64,000 nt of DNA from assembly GCA_963840435.1 (NCBI GenBank), contig CAWIYY010000012.1, positions 434,001 through 498,000 on the forward strand. The letters are read 5' to 3'. The notes under the pieces were generated by a model. It saw only the letters and a program-made list of their open reading frames with translations, was not told where the DNA came from and ran no database searches. How positions within the stretch are numbered: position 1 is the stretch's first letter; each line of letters begins with the position of its first letter. The position numbers were made by a program, and so were the translations under genes. The stretch is from Bog-473 sp963840435 (lineage in GTDB: Bacteria; Actinomycetota; Acidimicrobiia; Acidimicrobiales; RAAP-2). Positions 32,468 to 41,542 of this stretch are shown in pieces.

Positions 32468-34441
32468 ATGCCCCTGATATCTGACTCCATCGGCCGGGTC
32501 CTTGGGAAGCGGTACCGGCTGCTCTCCGCACTGGGCACCGGCGCTTCCGCCCACGTCTATCTGGCGGAGGACGTGTCGTTGCAGCGCCATGTCGCCGTCA
32601 AGGTGCTGCAACCGGGCTTTGCCACCGACGAGTCGTTCCTCAAGCGCTTCCGGGCCGAGGCGCGCTCGGTGGCTTCGCTCAACCACCCGCACGTGCTCCG
32701 CGTGTTCGACTGGGGCGACGACGCCGACGGGCCCTACCTCGTTCTGGAGTATCTCGGCGGGGGCTCGCTGCGCGACCTGCTCGACCGCGGCGTGCGGCTC
32801 TCCCATTCGCAGGCGGCCTCGCTCGGCACCGAGGTGGCCCAGGGCCTGGCCTACGCCCACGTGCGCGGCCTGGTGCACCGGGACATCAAGCCGGCCAATC
32901 TTCTCTTCGACGAGGAGGGCCGGGTGCGGGTGGCCGACTTCGGCGTGGCCCGGGCGCTGGCCGAGGCGGCCTGGACCGAGCCGGCCGGAGCCATGGTCGG
33001 CACGGCCCGCTACATCTCGCCCGAGGCGGCCGAGGGCAAGACGGTCGACGGCCGGGCCGACGTGTACTCACTGGCCCTCGTCCTCTACGAGGCGGTGACG
33101 GGCACGGTGCCTTTCGTCACCGACACCACGATGGGAACGTTGGCCGCCCGCATCGGCCAGCCGTTGCCCCACCACGCGGACCTCGGCCCGCTCGACGACG
33201 TCCTGGCCCGCGCCGCGGCGCCCGAGGTGTCGTCCCGACTGGACGCAGCGGGCCTGGCCGCCCGCCTCGGCGCGCTGGCCGCCGCCCTCCCCACACCGGC
33301 ACCGCTGCCCCTCGTCGTGCCCGACATCGTCGCGGCCACGCCGATCAAGGGGTTCCGGGCCCCCGGGGTGACCGAGCTGACCGACCAGCCCCAGTCCTCG
33401 ACGGTGGTGGTCCCGGCGGCCGCCGCGGCACCGGTCGGCACCAGGGCCGGGCCGGGGGAGATCTTCGACGCCGAGCCGAGTGGCAACGGTTCGTCGGGCC
33501 GCCACCACCCGGGTGGCGCCGGCGCCACATCGGCGGGCCGCTCACGCAAGAGGACGTGGTGGATCGTGGCCGCGGTGGCTGCGCTCGTACTGGTCGGCGG
33601 CGGACTGGCCGTCGCCTTCGGGACCCAGCTCTTCACGGCCTCGCACCCGACACCCACCCTGGTCGACCTGCCCTTGGCCAAGGCGCAGGCGGCCGCGTCC
33701 AAGGTGCACATGACCCTCAAGGAGGGGGCACCGACGAAGTCGATCGCCATCGGCGCCGGGTCGGTGGTCGTCCAGAGCCCCAAGCCCGGCACGAGCCTCA
33801 AGGAGGGTTCGACCATCACCGTGTCGCTCTCCGACGGCCCACCCAACGTTGCCGTTCCCAACCTGGCCAACATGACGTGCGCCCAGGCGGCGGCCGCACT
33901 CGTGACGGTCCACCTCAACGCCAACTGCACCCCAGGGGCCTACGACAACAACGTCGCCGCGACCATCATCATCTCGTGGTCGGTCGGCACCGCGCAGAAC
34001 CCGACGGCAGCGCCCTACGGGAGCACCATCACCATCGTGCCCTCGCTCGGCCACCAGCCGGCCACGGTGCCCGACATCCCCACCACCTACACCTTCGCCC
34101 AGGCCCAGGCGGCACTCCAGGCGGTGGGGCTCACGGCAACGCAGGCTCCCGCCGCCTCGACCACGATTGCGAACGGCAACGTGATCTCGACGACGCCGGC
34201 CAGCGGGGCGTCGGCTCCCTACGGCTCGGCCGTGACCGTGGCCGTGTCCACCGGGCCACCGACGGTCCAGGTGCCCAACGTGAACGGCGACACGGTGGAC
34301 CAGGCGGACAGCGCGCTCAGCGCGGTGGGCCTGGTCGCGTCCGGCGTGTCGGGGAACCCGCAGAACAACGTGGTCGGCACCCAGCCCTCCATCGGCTCGA
34401 CGGTGGACACGGGTTCGTCCGTCCAGCTCTTCACCCATTAG
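32468..34441 (+). CDS. Membrane Ser/Thr protein kinase with four PASTA domains (PknB-like)
   Basis: Hanks-type kinase of 657 aa. Glycine loop GTGASAHVY, ATP lysine Lys45 (VAVKVLQ), catalytic HRDIKPAN (137-144), DFGVAR and GTARYISPEA are intact. After a proline/alanine-rich juxtamembrane linker comes one membrane helix (about 364-385) and an extracellular part with four PASTA repeats to the C-terminus. PASTA kinases bind peptidoglycan fragments and control cell growth and division. It follows ligA by 68 bp. TAGCGT (32450-32455) is a possible -10. The usual dacB/rodA/pbpA companions of PknB are not adjacent, so this may be a paralogue. Confidence 0.93.
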   Translation: MPLISDSIGRVLGKRYRLLSALGTGASAHVYLAEDVSLQRHVAVKVLQPGFATDESFLKRFRAEARSVASLNHPHVLRVFDWGDDADGPYLVLEYLGGGSLRDLLDRGVRLSHSQAASLGTEVAQGLAYAHVRGLVHRDIKPANLLFDEEGRVRVADFGVARALAEAAWTEPAGAMVGTARYISPEAAEGKTVDGRADVYSLALVLYEAVTGTVPFVTDTTMGTLAARIGQPLPHHADLGPLDDVLARAAAPEVSSRLDAAGLAARLGALAAALPTPAPLPLVVPDIVAATPIKGFRAPGVTELTDQPQSSTVVVPAAAAAPVGTRAGPGEIFDAEPSGNGSSGRHHPGGAGATSAGRSRKRTWWIVAAVAALVLVGGGLAVAFGTQLFTASHPTPTLVDLPLAKAQAAASKVHMTLKEGAPTKSIAIGAGSVVVQSPKPGTSLKEGSTITVSLSDGPPNVAVPNLANMTCAQAAAALVTVHLNANCTPGAYDNNVAATIIISWSVGTAQNPTAAPYGSTITIVPSLGHQPATVPDIPTTYTFAQAQAALQAVGLTATQAPAASTTIANGNVISTTPASGASAPYGSAVTVAVSTGPPTVQVPNVNGDTVDQADSALSAVGLVASGVSGNPQNNVVGTQPSIGSTVDTGSSVQLFTH

Positions 34442-34449
34442 CGCGTCCG

Positions 34450-34761
34450 GTGGCGCTCCCCTTCGACCCGAGCTGTGACCTTTGCGAGGCGGCGCGCCTC
34501 TCGGAATGGCACCACGAGGACGACGTGTGCTGGGTGGCCGACTGCGAGGTGTGCGGGGTGCCCATGGTGGTGTGGCGTCAGCACGGTCCGACTCCGCCCG
34601 AGAGCGACGTCGAGCACATGTTGAGCCAGTTGAGCCGTGTGGCAGACGCCCGCTTCGGGCCGGGCGGGTGGTCGATCGACCGGGTCATGCGCCAGATCCC
34701 GAATCATTTTCACGCGCACGGGCGCGACCCGCACTGGTGGTCACGACTGCGAGGTCTCTGA
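34450..34761 (+). CDS. Conserved cysteine/histidine-rich small protein, unknown function
   Basis: 103-aa protein starting at GTG 34450, 8 nt after the kinase stop. Not recognised as a named family. It contains CDLC (residues 9-12), a cysteine at 27, CEVC (32-35), a histidine pair HHED, and a C-terminal NHFHAHGRDPHWW motif rich in histidine and tryptophan, all suggesting one or two metal sites. No signal peptide. Codon use and context support a real gene; it may be cotranscribed with the PASTA kinase. Confidence 0.75.
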   Translation: MALPFDPSCDLCEAARLSEWHHEDDVCWVADCEVCGVPMVVWRQHGPTPPESDVEHMLSQLSRVADARFGPGGWSIDRVMRQIPNHFHAHGRDPHWWSRLRGL

Positions 34762-34799
34762 GGAAGCCCTGAAATTGGGCGCCGGTAGGGTGTCCGATC

Positions 34800-36410
34800 G
34801 TGGAGGCGACCCCGGTCGAGCCGGCCGATGCTCTGCTCGACCCGTCGCACGATCCCGGTGGCGGCGCCATGGGCACGCTGGGGGACGGATCGGTCGAGAC
34901 CAACTGGTTCGTCCTGCTCCAGCGCCGGGTGTCGGCCCGCGCGGTGCGCAGCCCGCGCTACCAGTGGTGGGCTCTGGTGGCGCTGTTGGCGGGGTTGCTG
35001 GCGCTCAACATCACCTTCACCGTCTTCGTGGTGGCCCTACCGACGGTCAAGGCGGACTTCCACACCAACCTCTCGGTGCTGGCCTGGGTGTCGACCGGAC
35101 CGTTGTTGGCCTTCGGCGTGGCCGCGCCCTTCTTCGGCAAGGTGGGCGACCTCTTCGGACACCGACGTCTCTACCAGTTCGGGTTGCTCGGAGCCATGGT
35201 CAGCGCGGTCCTCACGGCGTTGGCACCCAGTGTGGGACTGCTCCTCTTCGCCCGGGCTCTCGACGGGGTGCAGGGTGCGGCGACGGGCACCGCGTCGATG
35301 GCGATCATCCTCGAGCTCTTCAACCGCGAGGACCGGGTCAAGGCGCTGGGCTGGTGGTCGCTGGTCGGGGCGGGAGGCCCGGTGCTCGGGGTGACACTGG
35401 GCTCGCCGGTGATCCAGTACTTCGGATGGCGCACCCTCTTCTGGGGTCAGCTCGTCCTGCTGGTCATCGCGTCGGTGGTGGTGGCCTTTCTGCTGCCCTC
35501 GGGGCGGCGCCATCCGCGGCCCGCCGAGGAGGGGGACGAGAGGGGCCGGCGTTCGAACGTCTGGGCGGGCATGGACTGGGTGGGCAGCTGGAGCCTGGCC
35601 GGGGCGGTGACCGCAGGGATGCTGGTGCTCAGCATCGGGCCGGTCGTGGGCTGGAACTCGGCTGCGGTGTATGTGGCCGGCGTCGCGGCCGTGATGCTCG
35701 GCGCCCTCTTCGTGTGGCGGGAGACCACCTTCGCCACGCCGCTCGTACCGACGAAGTATTGGCGCCGTCGCAACTTCATGTTCCCGATGGCGACCAAGAG
35801 CTTCACGAGTTTCGCCTACTTCGGGGGCTTCTTCCTCTTCCCGCTGCTCATGGAAGAGGTCTACGGCTACAGCGTGTCGCAGGTGGGCTTCATCTCGGTG
35901 GCCCGGCCGCTCCTGTTCGCCGTCAGCGCGCCGATCGCCGGGTACATGACCGTGCGCACGGGGGAGCGCACGGCAACGCTGATCGGCACCGGGTCCCTGT
36001 TCGTCTCCATGGTGCTCTTCGCCACCCTGCGTCCCTCGGCCGGACTGTTGGTCGTCCTGGTGGCCCTCGCCCTGTCCGGTCTCGGCATGGGGGTCTCCCA
36101 GCCAGCCACCTCGTCGACCATGTCGAACGAGCTCGAGGAGTCCGAGTACGGCGTGATGAGCGCGGCCCAGCTCCTGGCCACCCAGGTCGGGGAGGTGGCG
36201 GGCATCCAGGCCGTGCTCACCATTCAGGAGTCGATCGCCAAGAGCTCGGGCCTGGGCTCGGTGCACCAGAGCACCGCGCTGCTGCACAGCTTCAGCGTGC
36301 CCTTCTGGGTCGGCGCGTTCGTCGCCGCGCTGGCCGTCGTGAGCGCGCTGTTCATCCGCTCCTTGCCGCGCTCGGCCCGAGCGGCCCAGCTGGCACCGGA
36401 CGCGGTCTGA
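34800..36410 (+). CDS. MFS transporter, DHA2/EmrB-like drug exporter
   Basis: Major facilitator permease of 536 aa with about 14 hydrophobic segments. The loop-2 motif is GKVGDLFGHRRLYQ, motif C region ALGWWSLVGAGGPVLGVTLG, and the second half opens with a NFMFPMATKSFTSFAYFGGFF helix. The length and the GGPVLG motif favour the 14-helix DHA2 proton-antiporter group (multidrug efflux). The N-terminal 60 residues are an unusual acidic cytoplasmic extension; ATG 34869 is an alternative start. TAGGGT (34786-34791) is 8 nt before the GTG, suggesting a leaderless transcript. Confidence 0.9.
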   Translation: MEATPVEPADALLDPSHDPGGGAMGTLGDGSVETNWFVLLQRRVSARAVRSPRYQWWALVALLAGLLALNITFTVFVVALPTVKADFHTNLSVLAWVSTGPLLAFGVAAPFFGKVGDLFGHRRLYQFGLLGAMVSAVLTALAPSVGLLLFARALDGVQGAATGTASMAIILELFNREDRVKALGWWSLVGAGGPVLGVTLGSPVIQYFGWRTLFWGQLVLLVIASVVVAFLLPSGRRHPRPAEEGDERGRRSNVWAGMDWVGSWSLAGAVTAGMLVLSIGPVVGWNSAAVYVAGVAAVMLGALFVWRETTFATPLVPTKYWRRRNFMFPMATKSFTSFAYFGGFFLFPLLMEEVYGYSVSQVGFISVARPLLFAVSAPIAGYMTVRTGERTATLIGTGSLFVSMVLFATLRPSAGLLVVLVALALSGLGMGVSQPATSSTMSNELEESEYGVMSAAQLLATQVGEVAGIQAVLTIQESIAKSSGLGSVHQSTALLHSFSVPFWVGAFVAALAVVSALFIRSLPRSARAAQLAPDAV

Positions 36411-36429
36411 CGCGTCGGGCCGAGGCGGG

Positions 36430-36840
36430 TTACTCGGTGATGTCGCGCAGGCGCTGAGCGAGCTCGGCCGCGTTGGGGTCGGCCGCCGCCGGACTGGCCG
36501 TGAGCGCCATCAGCTTGGCCATGTCGCCTTCGACGCGGACCTTCCCCTGCATGAAGGCCTGCATGCCGGCCTGCGCGTTGCCCTCGATGAGGATCTGCTT
36601 CGCAGTGTCGTAGTCCACGGTCACCTGGAGGTCCTGGGTCTCGAGGTGACCGGTGTCCAGCTCCAGCTCGCCGCTCGACGTGTCCAGGTGGGCCAGGATG
36701 TCCTTGTCGGAGAACGGAACCTGCGTCACGACGAGGTTCATGCGCACGACGTGGGGGACCGGGGGCGTCTTGCCCTGGTACTCGGCGCGGATGGTGCGCG
36801 CCTCGTCCAGCCACTCGTCGCTGAGGAACGGGTACGGCAT
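36430..36840 (-). CDS. SCP-2 sterol-transfer family protein
   Basis: 136-aa single-domain SCP-2-like protein. It shows PYPFLSDEWLDEARTIRAEY at the start and the domain's C-terminal signature DTAKQILIEGNAQAGMQAFMQGKVRVEGDMAKLM. Such proteins bind sterols or acyl chains in a hydrophobic tunnel. The ATG at 36840 is chosen since AAAAGGAG lies just upstream; the frame extends to 36957 but that part is not conserved-looking. It is encoded opposite to its neighbours, tail to tail with the MFS gene. Confidence 0.88.
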   Translation of the reverse strand: MPYPFLSDEWLDEARTIRAEYQGKTPPVPHVVRMNLVVTQVPFSDKDILAHLDTSSGELELDTGHLETQDLQVTVDYDTAKQILIEGNAQAGMQAFMQGKVRVEGDMAKLMALTASPAAADPNAAELAQRLRDITE

Positions 36841-36940
36841 GCCTTGCTCCTTTTCGTGGTCTGGCTCAGGGTCCAGGACCCCGCCCCGGAACCAACCTGG
36901 CGCCGGAACCCTAGTCGCGGCACCGGTAGGCTGCCCCTCC

Positions 36941-37701
36941 GTGAGCGCTCCTGTCATCGCTGGTGCCGAGCCCTATTCCGCGTCGGGAGACAACCGGGGC
37001 GCGCTGGTGTTGCACGGGTTCACGGGCAATCCCCAGTCCATGCGCGGACTGGCCGTGGCGCTGGCCGATGCCGGCTTCACGGTGGAGATGCCGTTGCTCC
37101 CCGGACACGGGACGGCGGTCGAGGACATGCTGGAGACGCGGTGGAAGGACTGGTCGCAGGCGGCCGAGCGGGCCTACACCGACCTGGCGGCCCGGACCGA
37201 CGCCGTCGTGGTCGTGGGCCTGTCCATGGGCGGCTCGCTCAGCGTGTGGCTGGCCGAGCACCATCCCGAGATCGCCGCGCTGAGCCTGGTGAATCCGCTG
37301 CTCGTGCCGGCCGACGAGGACACCCTGGCCTTCATTCAGGCGATGATCGACGCGGGGGACACGGTGGCGCCGGGCATCGGCTCGGACATCGCGCTCGAGG
37401 GGGCGGTGGAATCGGCCTACCCGGGACTGCCGTTGCAGGCCGCCCTCTCCCTGTTCGAGGGGGTGGCGAGGTCGAGGCGCTCCTGGACCGGGTCGCCTGT
37501 CCCGTGCTCCTCTTCACCAGCACGCAGGACCACGTCGTCGACCCCAAGTCCAGCGCGCTCCTCATGGAGAAGGCCAAAGGTCCCGTCGACCAGGTCGTCC
37601 TGGCGCGCAGCTACCACGTGGCCACACTCGACTACGACAAGGACGAGATCGAGAGGCGCACCGTGGAGTTCCTCACGGGCGTGCTCGCCCCGCCATCATG
37701 A
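36941..37701 (+). CDS. Alpha/beta-hydrolase carboxylesterase, frame-shifted in this sequence
   Basis: Serine esterase (Est30-like) that hydrolyses carboxylic esters. The first part (GTG 36941 to about 37462) has GALVLHGFTGNPQSMRG and the nucleophile elbow GLSMGGS. The second part, with the acid TSTQDHVVDP and the histidine RSYHVATLDYD, is in another frame. One base is missing in the G-run at 37459-37463: with six Gs the two halves join as LFEGGGEVEALLDRVACPVLL. Downstream of the shift the correct frame ends at 37701 with a 4-nt ATGA overlap onto gatC, so the frame was intact recently. Left uncorrected, the first frame runs on through gatA. Probably a consensus error, otherwise a very young pseudogene. 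TAGGCT (36927-36932) is 8 nt before the start. Confidence 0.85.
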
Positions 37702-38015
37702 CGGAGGGCGGGGGACCGGTCCCGCTGAGCCGGGAGGACGTCCTGCACGTGGCCGGCTTGGCCCGACTGGAGCTCAGCGCGGAGGAGGTCGAGCTCTTCA
37801 CGGCCCAGCTGCGCACCGTGCTCGAGCACGCGCGCGACGTGGCCGCGCTCGACCTCTCTCACCTCGAACCCTCGTCCCACCCGATCGCCTTGCGCAACGT
37901 GTTGCGGGCGGACGAGCCCCGCCCCAGCCTGGACCGGGTCGAGGTGCTCGCCGCGGCCCCGGCGGTCGAGGACGACCGCTTCCGGGTGCCGCGGATCGGG
38001 AGCGAAGCGCCGTGA
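37698..38015 (+). CDS. gatC: Aspartyl/glutamyl-tRNA amidotransferase subunit C
   Basis: Small scaffold subunit (105 aa) of the GatCAB amidotransferase that makes Gln-tRNA-Gln and/or Asn-tRNA-Asn from misacylated precursors. Typical features: LSREDVLHVAGLARLELSAEE at the N-terminus and the central LRADEPRPSLDR. The N-terminal MTEGGGPVP is slightly extended. It overlaps the esterase stop (ATGA) and the gatA start (GTGA), so gatC, gatA and gatB form a tightly coupled operon. Confidence 0.96.
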   Translation: MTEGGGPVPLSREDVLHVAGLARLELSAEEVELFTAQLRTVLEHARDVAALDLSHLEPSSHPIALRNVLRADEPRPSLDRVEVLAAAPAVEDDRFRVPRIGSEAP

Positions 38016-39445
38016 GCGCGGGCGCGCTCGAGCTGGCGTCCGACGTGCGGGAGGGCCGGCGCTCGGCCCGCGAGGTCGTGCAGCAGGCGTTGGACGCGGT
38101 GGCGGCTCGCAACGGCGAGCTCAATGCCTTCCTGACCGTACTGACCGACGACGCGTTGGCCCGGGCCGACGAGGTGGACGCCGCGGTGGCGGCCGGGCGC
38201 GATCCGGGCCCCCTGGCGGGTGTGCCGGTGGCGCTGAAGGACAACCTGTGCACCCGGGGCAGCGCGACCACCTGCGCCTCGCGCATCCTCGAAGGCTGGC
38301 GCCCGCCCTACGACGCCACGGTGGTGACAGCCCTGCGCAGTGCGGGAGCGGTGGCGCTGGGCAAGACCAACATGGACGAGTTCGCCATGGGCAGCTCGAC
38401 GGAGAACTCGGCCTTCGGGCCGACGCGCAACCCGCGCCACACCGGCAAGGTGCCGGGCGGCAGCAGCGGTGGCTCAGCGGCCGCTGTGGCAGCAGGGTTC
38501 ACACCGTTGGGCCTGGGCTCGGACACCGGCGGATCGATCCGCCAGCCGGCCGCCCTGTGTGGGGTCGTCGGGATGAAGCCGACCTACGGCCGGGTGTCGC
38601 GCTTCGGGTTGGTCGCCTTCGCCAGCTCGCTGGACCAGATCGGGCCGTTCGCCAACACGGTGGAGGACGCCGCACTGCTCTTCGACGTCCTGGCCGGTCA
38701 CGATCCGCTCGACAGCACGTCGTTGGCCTCGACACCCGAGCCCGCCCTGGCCCAGGTGCACGACGGTGCGGAGGGAGTGCGGGTCGCACTGTGCCGCGAC
38801 CTGGTGGAGGGGTGCGCGCCCGACGTGGTGGCCCGGGTGGAGGAGGCGGCCGAGGTGCTGACCCGAGCCGGGGCCAAGGTGGAGGAGATCTCCATTCCCG
38901 AGTTCGGCTACGGCCTGTCGGCCTACTACCTCATCGCCCCGGCCGAGGCCTCGTCCAACCTCGCCCGGTACGACGGTGTGCGCTACGGGCTGCGGGTGGA
39001 TGGCGACGACGTGGCGGCCATGAACACGGCCACCCGCACGGCCGGCTTCGGCGCCGAGGTCAAGCGGCGCATCATGCTCGGGACCTACGCCCTTTCCGCC
39101 GGCTACTACGACGCGTACTACGCCCAGGCGCAGCGAGTGCGCACCCTGGTGATGCAGGCCTTCGACCGGGCGTACGAGACGTTCGACGTACTGCTCGGGG
39201 CCACCGCGCCCACGACCGCGTTCGACCTGGGGGCGAAGGTGGACGACCCCATGGCCATGTACATGAACGACGTCTGCACCATCCCGTCCAACCTGTCGGG
39301 GCATCCCGCGCTGTCGGTCCCGTTCGGCACGGGGGACGACGGCCTGCCCGTCGGAGTCCAGGTGTTGGCGCCGGCCCTGGGCGAAGCCCTCATGTTCCGG
39401 GTGGCCCGTGTGGTGGAGGCCGGCGCGCCGGAAGCGGCGTCGTGA
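38012..39445 (+). CDS. gatA: Aspartyl/glutamyl-tRNA amidotransferase subunit A
   Basis: Amidase-signature glutaminase subunit that releases ammonia for GatB, 477 aa. The Ser-cisSer-Lys triad is visible: Lys76 in PVALKDNLC, Ser151 in PGGSSGGSAAA, and Ser175 in GSDTGGSIRQPA. The start is GTG 38012, overlapping the gatC stop as GTGA. Its stop overlaps the gatB GTG in the same way. The open frame extends far upstream through gatC into the shifted esterase; that extension is artificial. Confidence 0.96.
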   Translation: MSAGALELASDVREGRRSAREVVQQALDAVAARNGELNAFLTVLTDDALARADEVDAAVAAGRDPGPLAGVPVALKDNLCTRGSATTCASRILEGWRPPYDATVVTALRSAGAVALGKTNMDEFAMGSSTENSAFGPTRNPRHTGKVPGGSSGGSAAAVAAGFTPLGLGSDTGGSIRQPAALCGVVGMKPTYGRVSRFGLVAFASSLDQIGPFANTVEDAALLFDVLAGHDPLDSTSLASTPEPALAQVHDGAEGVRVALCRDLVEGCAPDVVARVEEAAEVLTRAGAKVEEISIPEFGYGLSAYYLIAPAEASSNLARYDGVRYGLRVDGDDVAAMNTATRTAGFGAEVKRRIMLGTYALSAGYYDAYYAQAQRVRTLVMQAFDRAYETFDVLLGATAPTTAFDLGAKVDDPMAMYMNDVCTIPSNLSGHPALSVPFGTGDDGLPVGVQVLAPALGEALMFRVARVVEAGAPEAAS

Positions 39446-40870
39446 GCGAGTGGGAGATGGTGGTCGGACTCGAGGTCCACTGCGAGCTGGCGACGACCAC
39501 CAAGCTGTTCTGTGGCTGTCGCAACGCGTTCGGCGACGAGCCCAACGTCAACATCTGCCCGACCTGCCTCGGTTTGCCCGGGGCGCTGCCCGTGCTCAAC
39601 GAGCAGGCCGTCGAGCTGGCCATGCGGATCGGCCAGGCCCTCCACAGCGACATCCGGCCCTCGACCTTCGCCCGCAAGAACTACTTCTACCCGGACCAGG
39701 CCAAGGACTACCAGATCAGCCAGTACGACCTGCCGCTGAACTCGGGCGGGTGGCTCGAGCTGCCCGACGGCAGCCGGGTGGGGGTGACCCGGGCCCACAT
39801 GGAGGAGGACACGGGCAAGCTGACCCACGTCGGCGCGAGCGGGCGCATCAACGCGGCCGACCACGCGCTGGTCGACTACAACCGCTCGGGCGTGCCGCTG
39901 GTCGAGATCGTGAGCGAGCCCGACATCCGCTCCTCCGCCCAGGCCCGGGCCTACGCGTCGGAGCTGCGCGGCATCCTCGTGGCCACCGGCGCGTCGGACG
40001 GCCGCATGGAGGAGGGCTCCATGCGGGTCGATGCCAACGTCTCGGTCCGGCCGGTCGGCAGTGCCGAGTTCGGGACGCGCTGTGAGATCAAGAACCTGAA
40101 CTCGTTGCGCTCGCTCGTGCGGGCCATCGAGTACGAGGCGGCGCGGCAGATCTCGCTGCTCGAGTCGGGCGGACGGGTCGTGCAGGAGACGCGGCACTGG
40201 GACGAGTCGGGCGGACGGACCGAGTCGATGCGCTCCAAGGAGGAGGCCAACGACTACCGCTACTTCCCCGAGCCCGACCTGGTGCCGCTGGCACCGAGCG
40301 ACGGCTGGCGCGAGCAGGTCCGCCGCGGCCTGGGTCCGATGCCGGCGGACCGCCGGGCCGGGCTGGCCGCCGCACTCGGGGGTGAGCCCAGCGAGGCCGA
40401 GATCGACCAGATCCGCGCCGTGGTCGACCTCGGACTCGACGACCTGGTCGAGCGCGGCGGTGGCGGCCGGGGCGCCCACCGCCCTGGCTCTGGCCCGGAC
40501 GGCCAACGAGGTGGCGGCCCAGAGTGAGGTGGCCACGGGGCTGACGGCCGAGTCGTTCGCCGCCTTGCTGGCCATGGAAGCCGGGGGCCAGCTCTCGGCG
40601 ACCCAGTCCAAGACCGTCCTGGGCGCCCTGCTCGAGAGGGGCGGCGATCCGGCGGCTCTGGCCAAGGAGATGGGCTTCGAGGCGCTCGGTTCGGACACAC
40701 TGTCGGCCGTCCTCGACGAGGTCATCGCCGCTCATCCCGACGAATGGGCGCGCTACGTGGCCGGCGAGGACAAGATGACCGGCGTCTTCACCGGCGCGGT
40801 CATGAAGGCGACGTCGGGCAAGGCGAACGGCAAAGAGGTGGCGGCGGAGCTGCGCCGCCGCCGGGGTTAG
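39442..40870 (+). CDS. gatB: Aspartyl/glutamyl-tRNA amidotransferase subunit B, frame-shifted in this sequence
   Basis: Kinase/tRNA-binding subunit that phosphorylates and amidates Glu- or Asp-tRNA. The cradle domain is in the first frame from GTG 39442 (MVVGLEVHCEL, zinc cysteines CGCR..CPTC, ARKNYFYPDQAKDYQISQYD, MRVDANVSVRP). The C-terminal YqeY-like tail (ANEVAAQSEVATGLTAESF, WARYVAGEDKMTGVFTGAVMKA) is one frame over and ends at 40870. Removing one G near 40456 (cgcggcggt to cgcgcggt) restores VERAVAAGAPTALALARTANEV and 475 aa, the normal size. As read, the first frame stops at 40527. Because this subunit should be essential, a sequencing or assembly error is more likely than a real mutation. 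Confidence 0.92.
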
Positions 40871-41472
40871 TCCATCGGGCCGAAGAGGTAGGCATCCAAG
40901 GTGGGCCCGGCCCAAGCGGCGATCTCGGCCAGCTCCGCGGTCGAGACCGGCGGGATGCGCAAGATGTACCGGGTGAGCGCCAGACCCATCAGCTGGGACG
41001 AGACGAGCGAGCGGCGCCGGCGGGTCATGGCGTCGGCCTCGCCGGCCTTCACCGGGCTGCCGCTCCAGACGCGATCGGCCACGAACTCACGCATGGCGTC
41101 GGCCACGCTGACCGAGGTGGCCATGGCGGCCACGCACGACGCAAAGGACGAGGCCGACCCCTCGGCCGCGTCCCACATGGCGAGGAAGCCCAGCACGATC
41201 GCGGCGCCCAGCGATCCGTTCAGGCCGCCTTCGGGCACGTGCTGGCTCACCTGGGCCGGGTCGAAGGGGAGCGCCATGGCGGCCACGAAGAGGCTGGCCT
41301 TGCCGTCGAAGTAGTGGTGGACGAGGGCCGGGTCGACTGCGGCCTCGCGGGCGACGGCGCGCAGGCTCGCGCCGTCGTATCCCTTGGCCGCAAAGACGCG
41401 TTTGGCCGCCTCGACGATCTCGCCCCGCGTGTCAGCGTTGCCCGGCCGGCGTCCGGCGGCGGCCGCGCTCAC
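40867..41472 (-). CDS. TetR-family transcriptional regulator
   Basis: 201-aa TetR-type repressor. The N-terminal helix-turn-helix reads IVEAAKRVFAAKGYDGASLRAVAREAAVDPALVHHYFDGKASLF, followed by a helical ligand domain. It starts from GTG 41472, 70 bp from the divergent MMPL transporter gene, and most likely controls it. Its stop overlaps the gatB stop by 4 bp on the opposite strand. Confidence 0.93.
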   Translation of the reverse strand: MSAAAAGRRPGNADTRGEIVEAAKRVFAAKGYDGASLRAVAREAAVDPALVHHYFDGKASLFVAAMALPFDPAQVSQHVPEGGLNGSLGAAIVLGFLAMWDAAEGSASSFASCVAAMATSVSVADAMREFVADRVWSGSPVKAGEADAMTRRRRSLVSSQLMGLALTRYILRIPPVSTAELAEIAAWAGPTLDAYLFGPMD

Positions 41473-41542
41473 CCGGGCCAGCCCGGAAAATGACAGGTCA
41501 CGGGGTATTCACCAGCGCCGAATTCTATGTTAAAACTCACCA

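Noticed and set aside
41473..41542. TetR operator between the TetR and MMPL genes
   Set aside because: Only short repeats (tcaccag twice, TCAC-CA-GTGA) are visible, not a convincing 14-20 bp palindrome, so no site is called.
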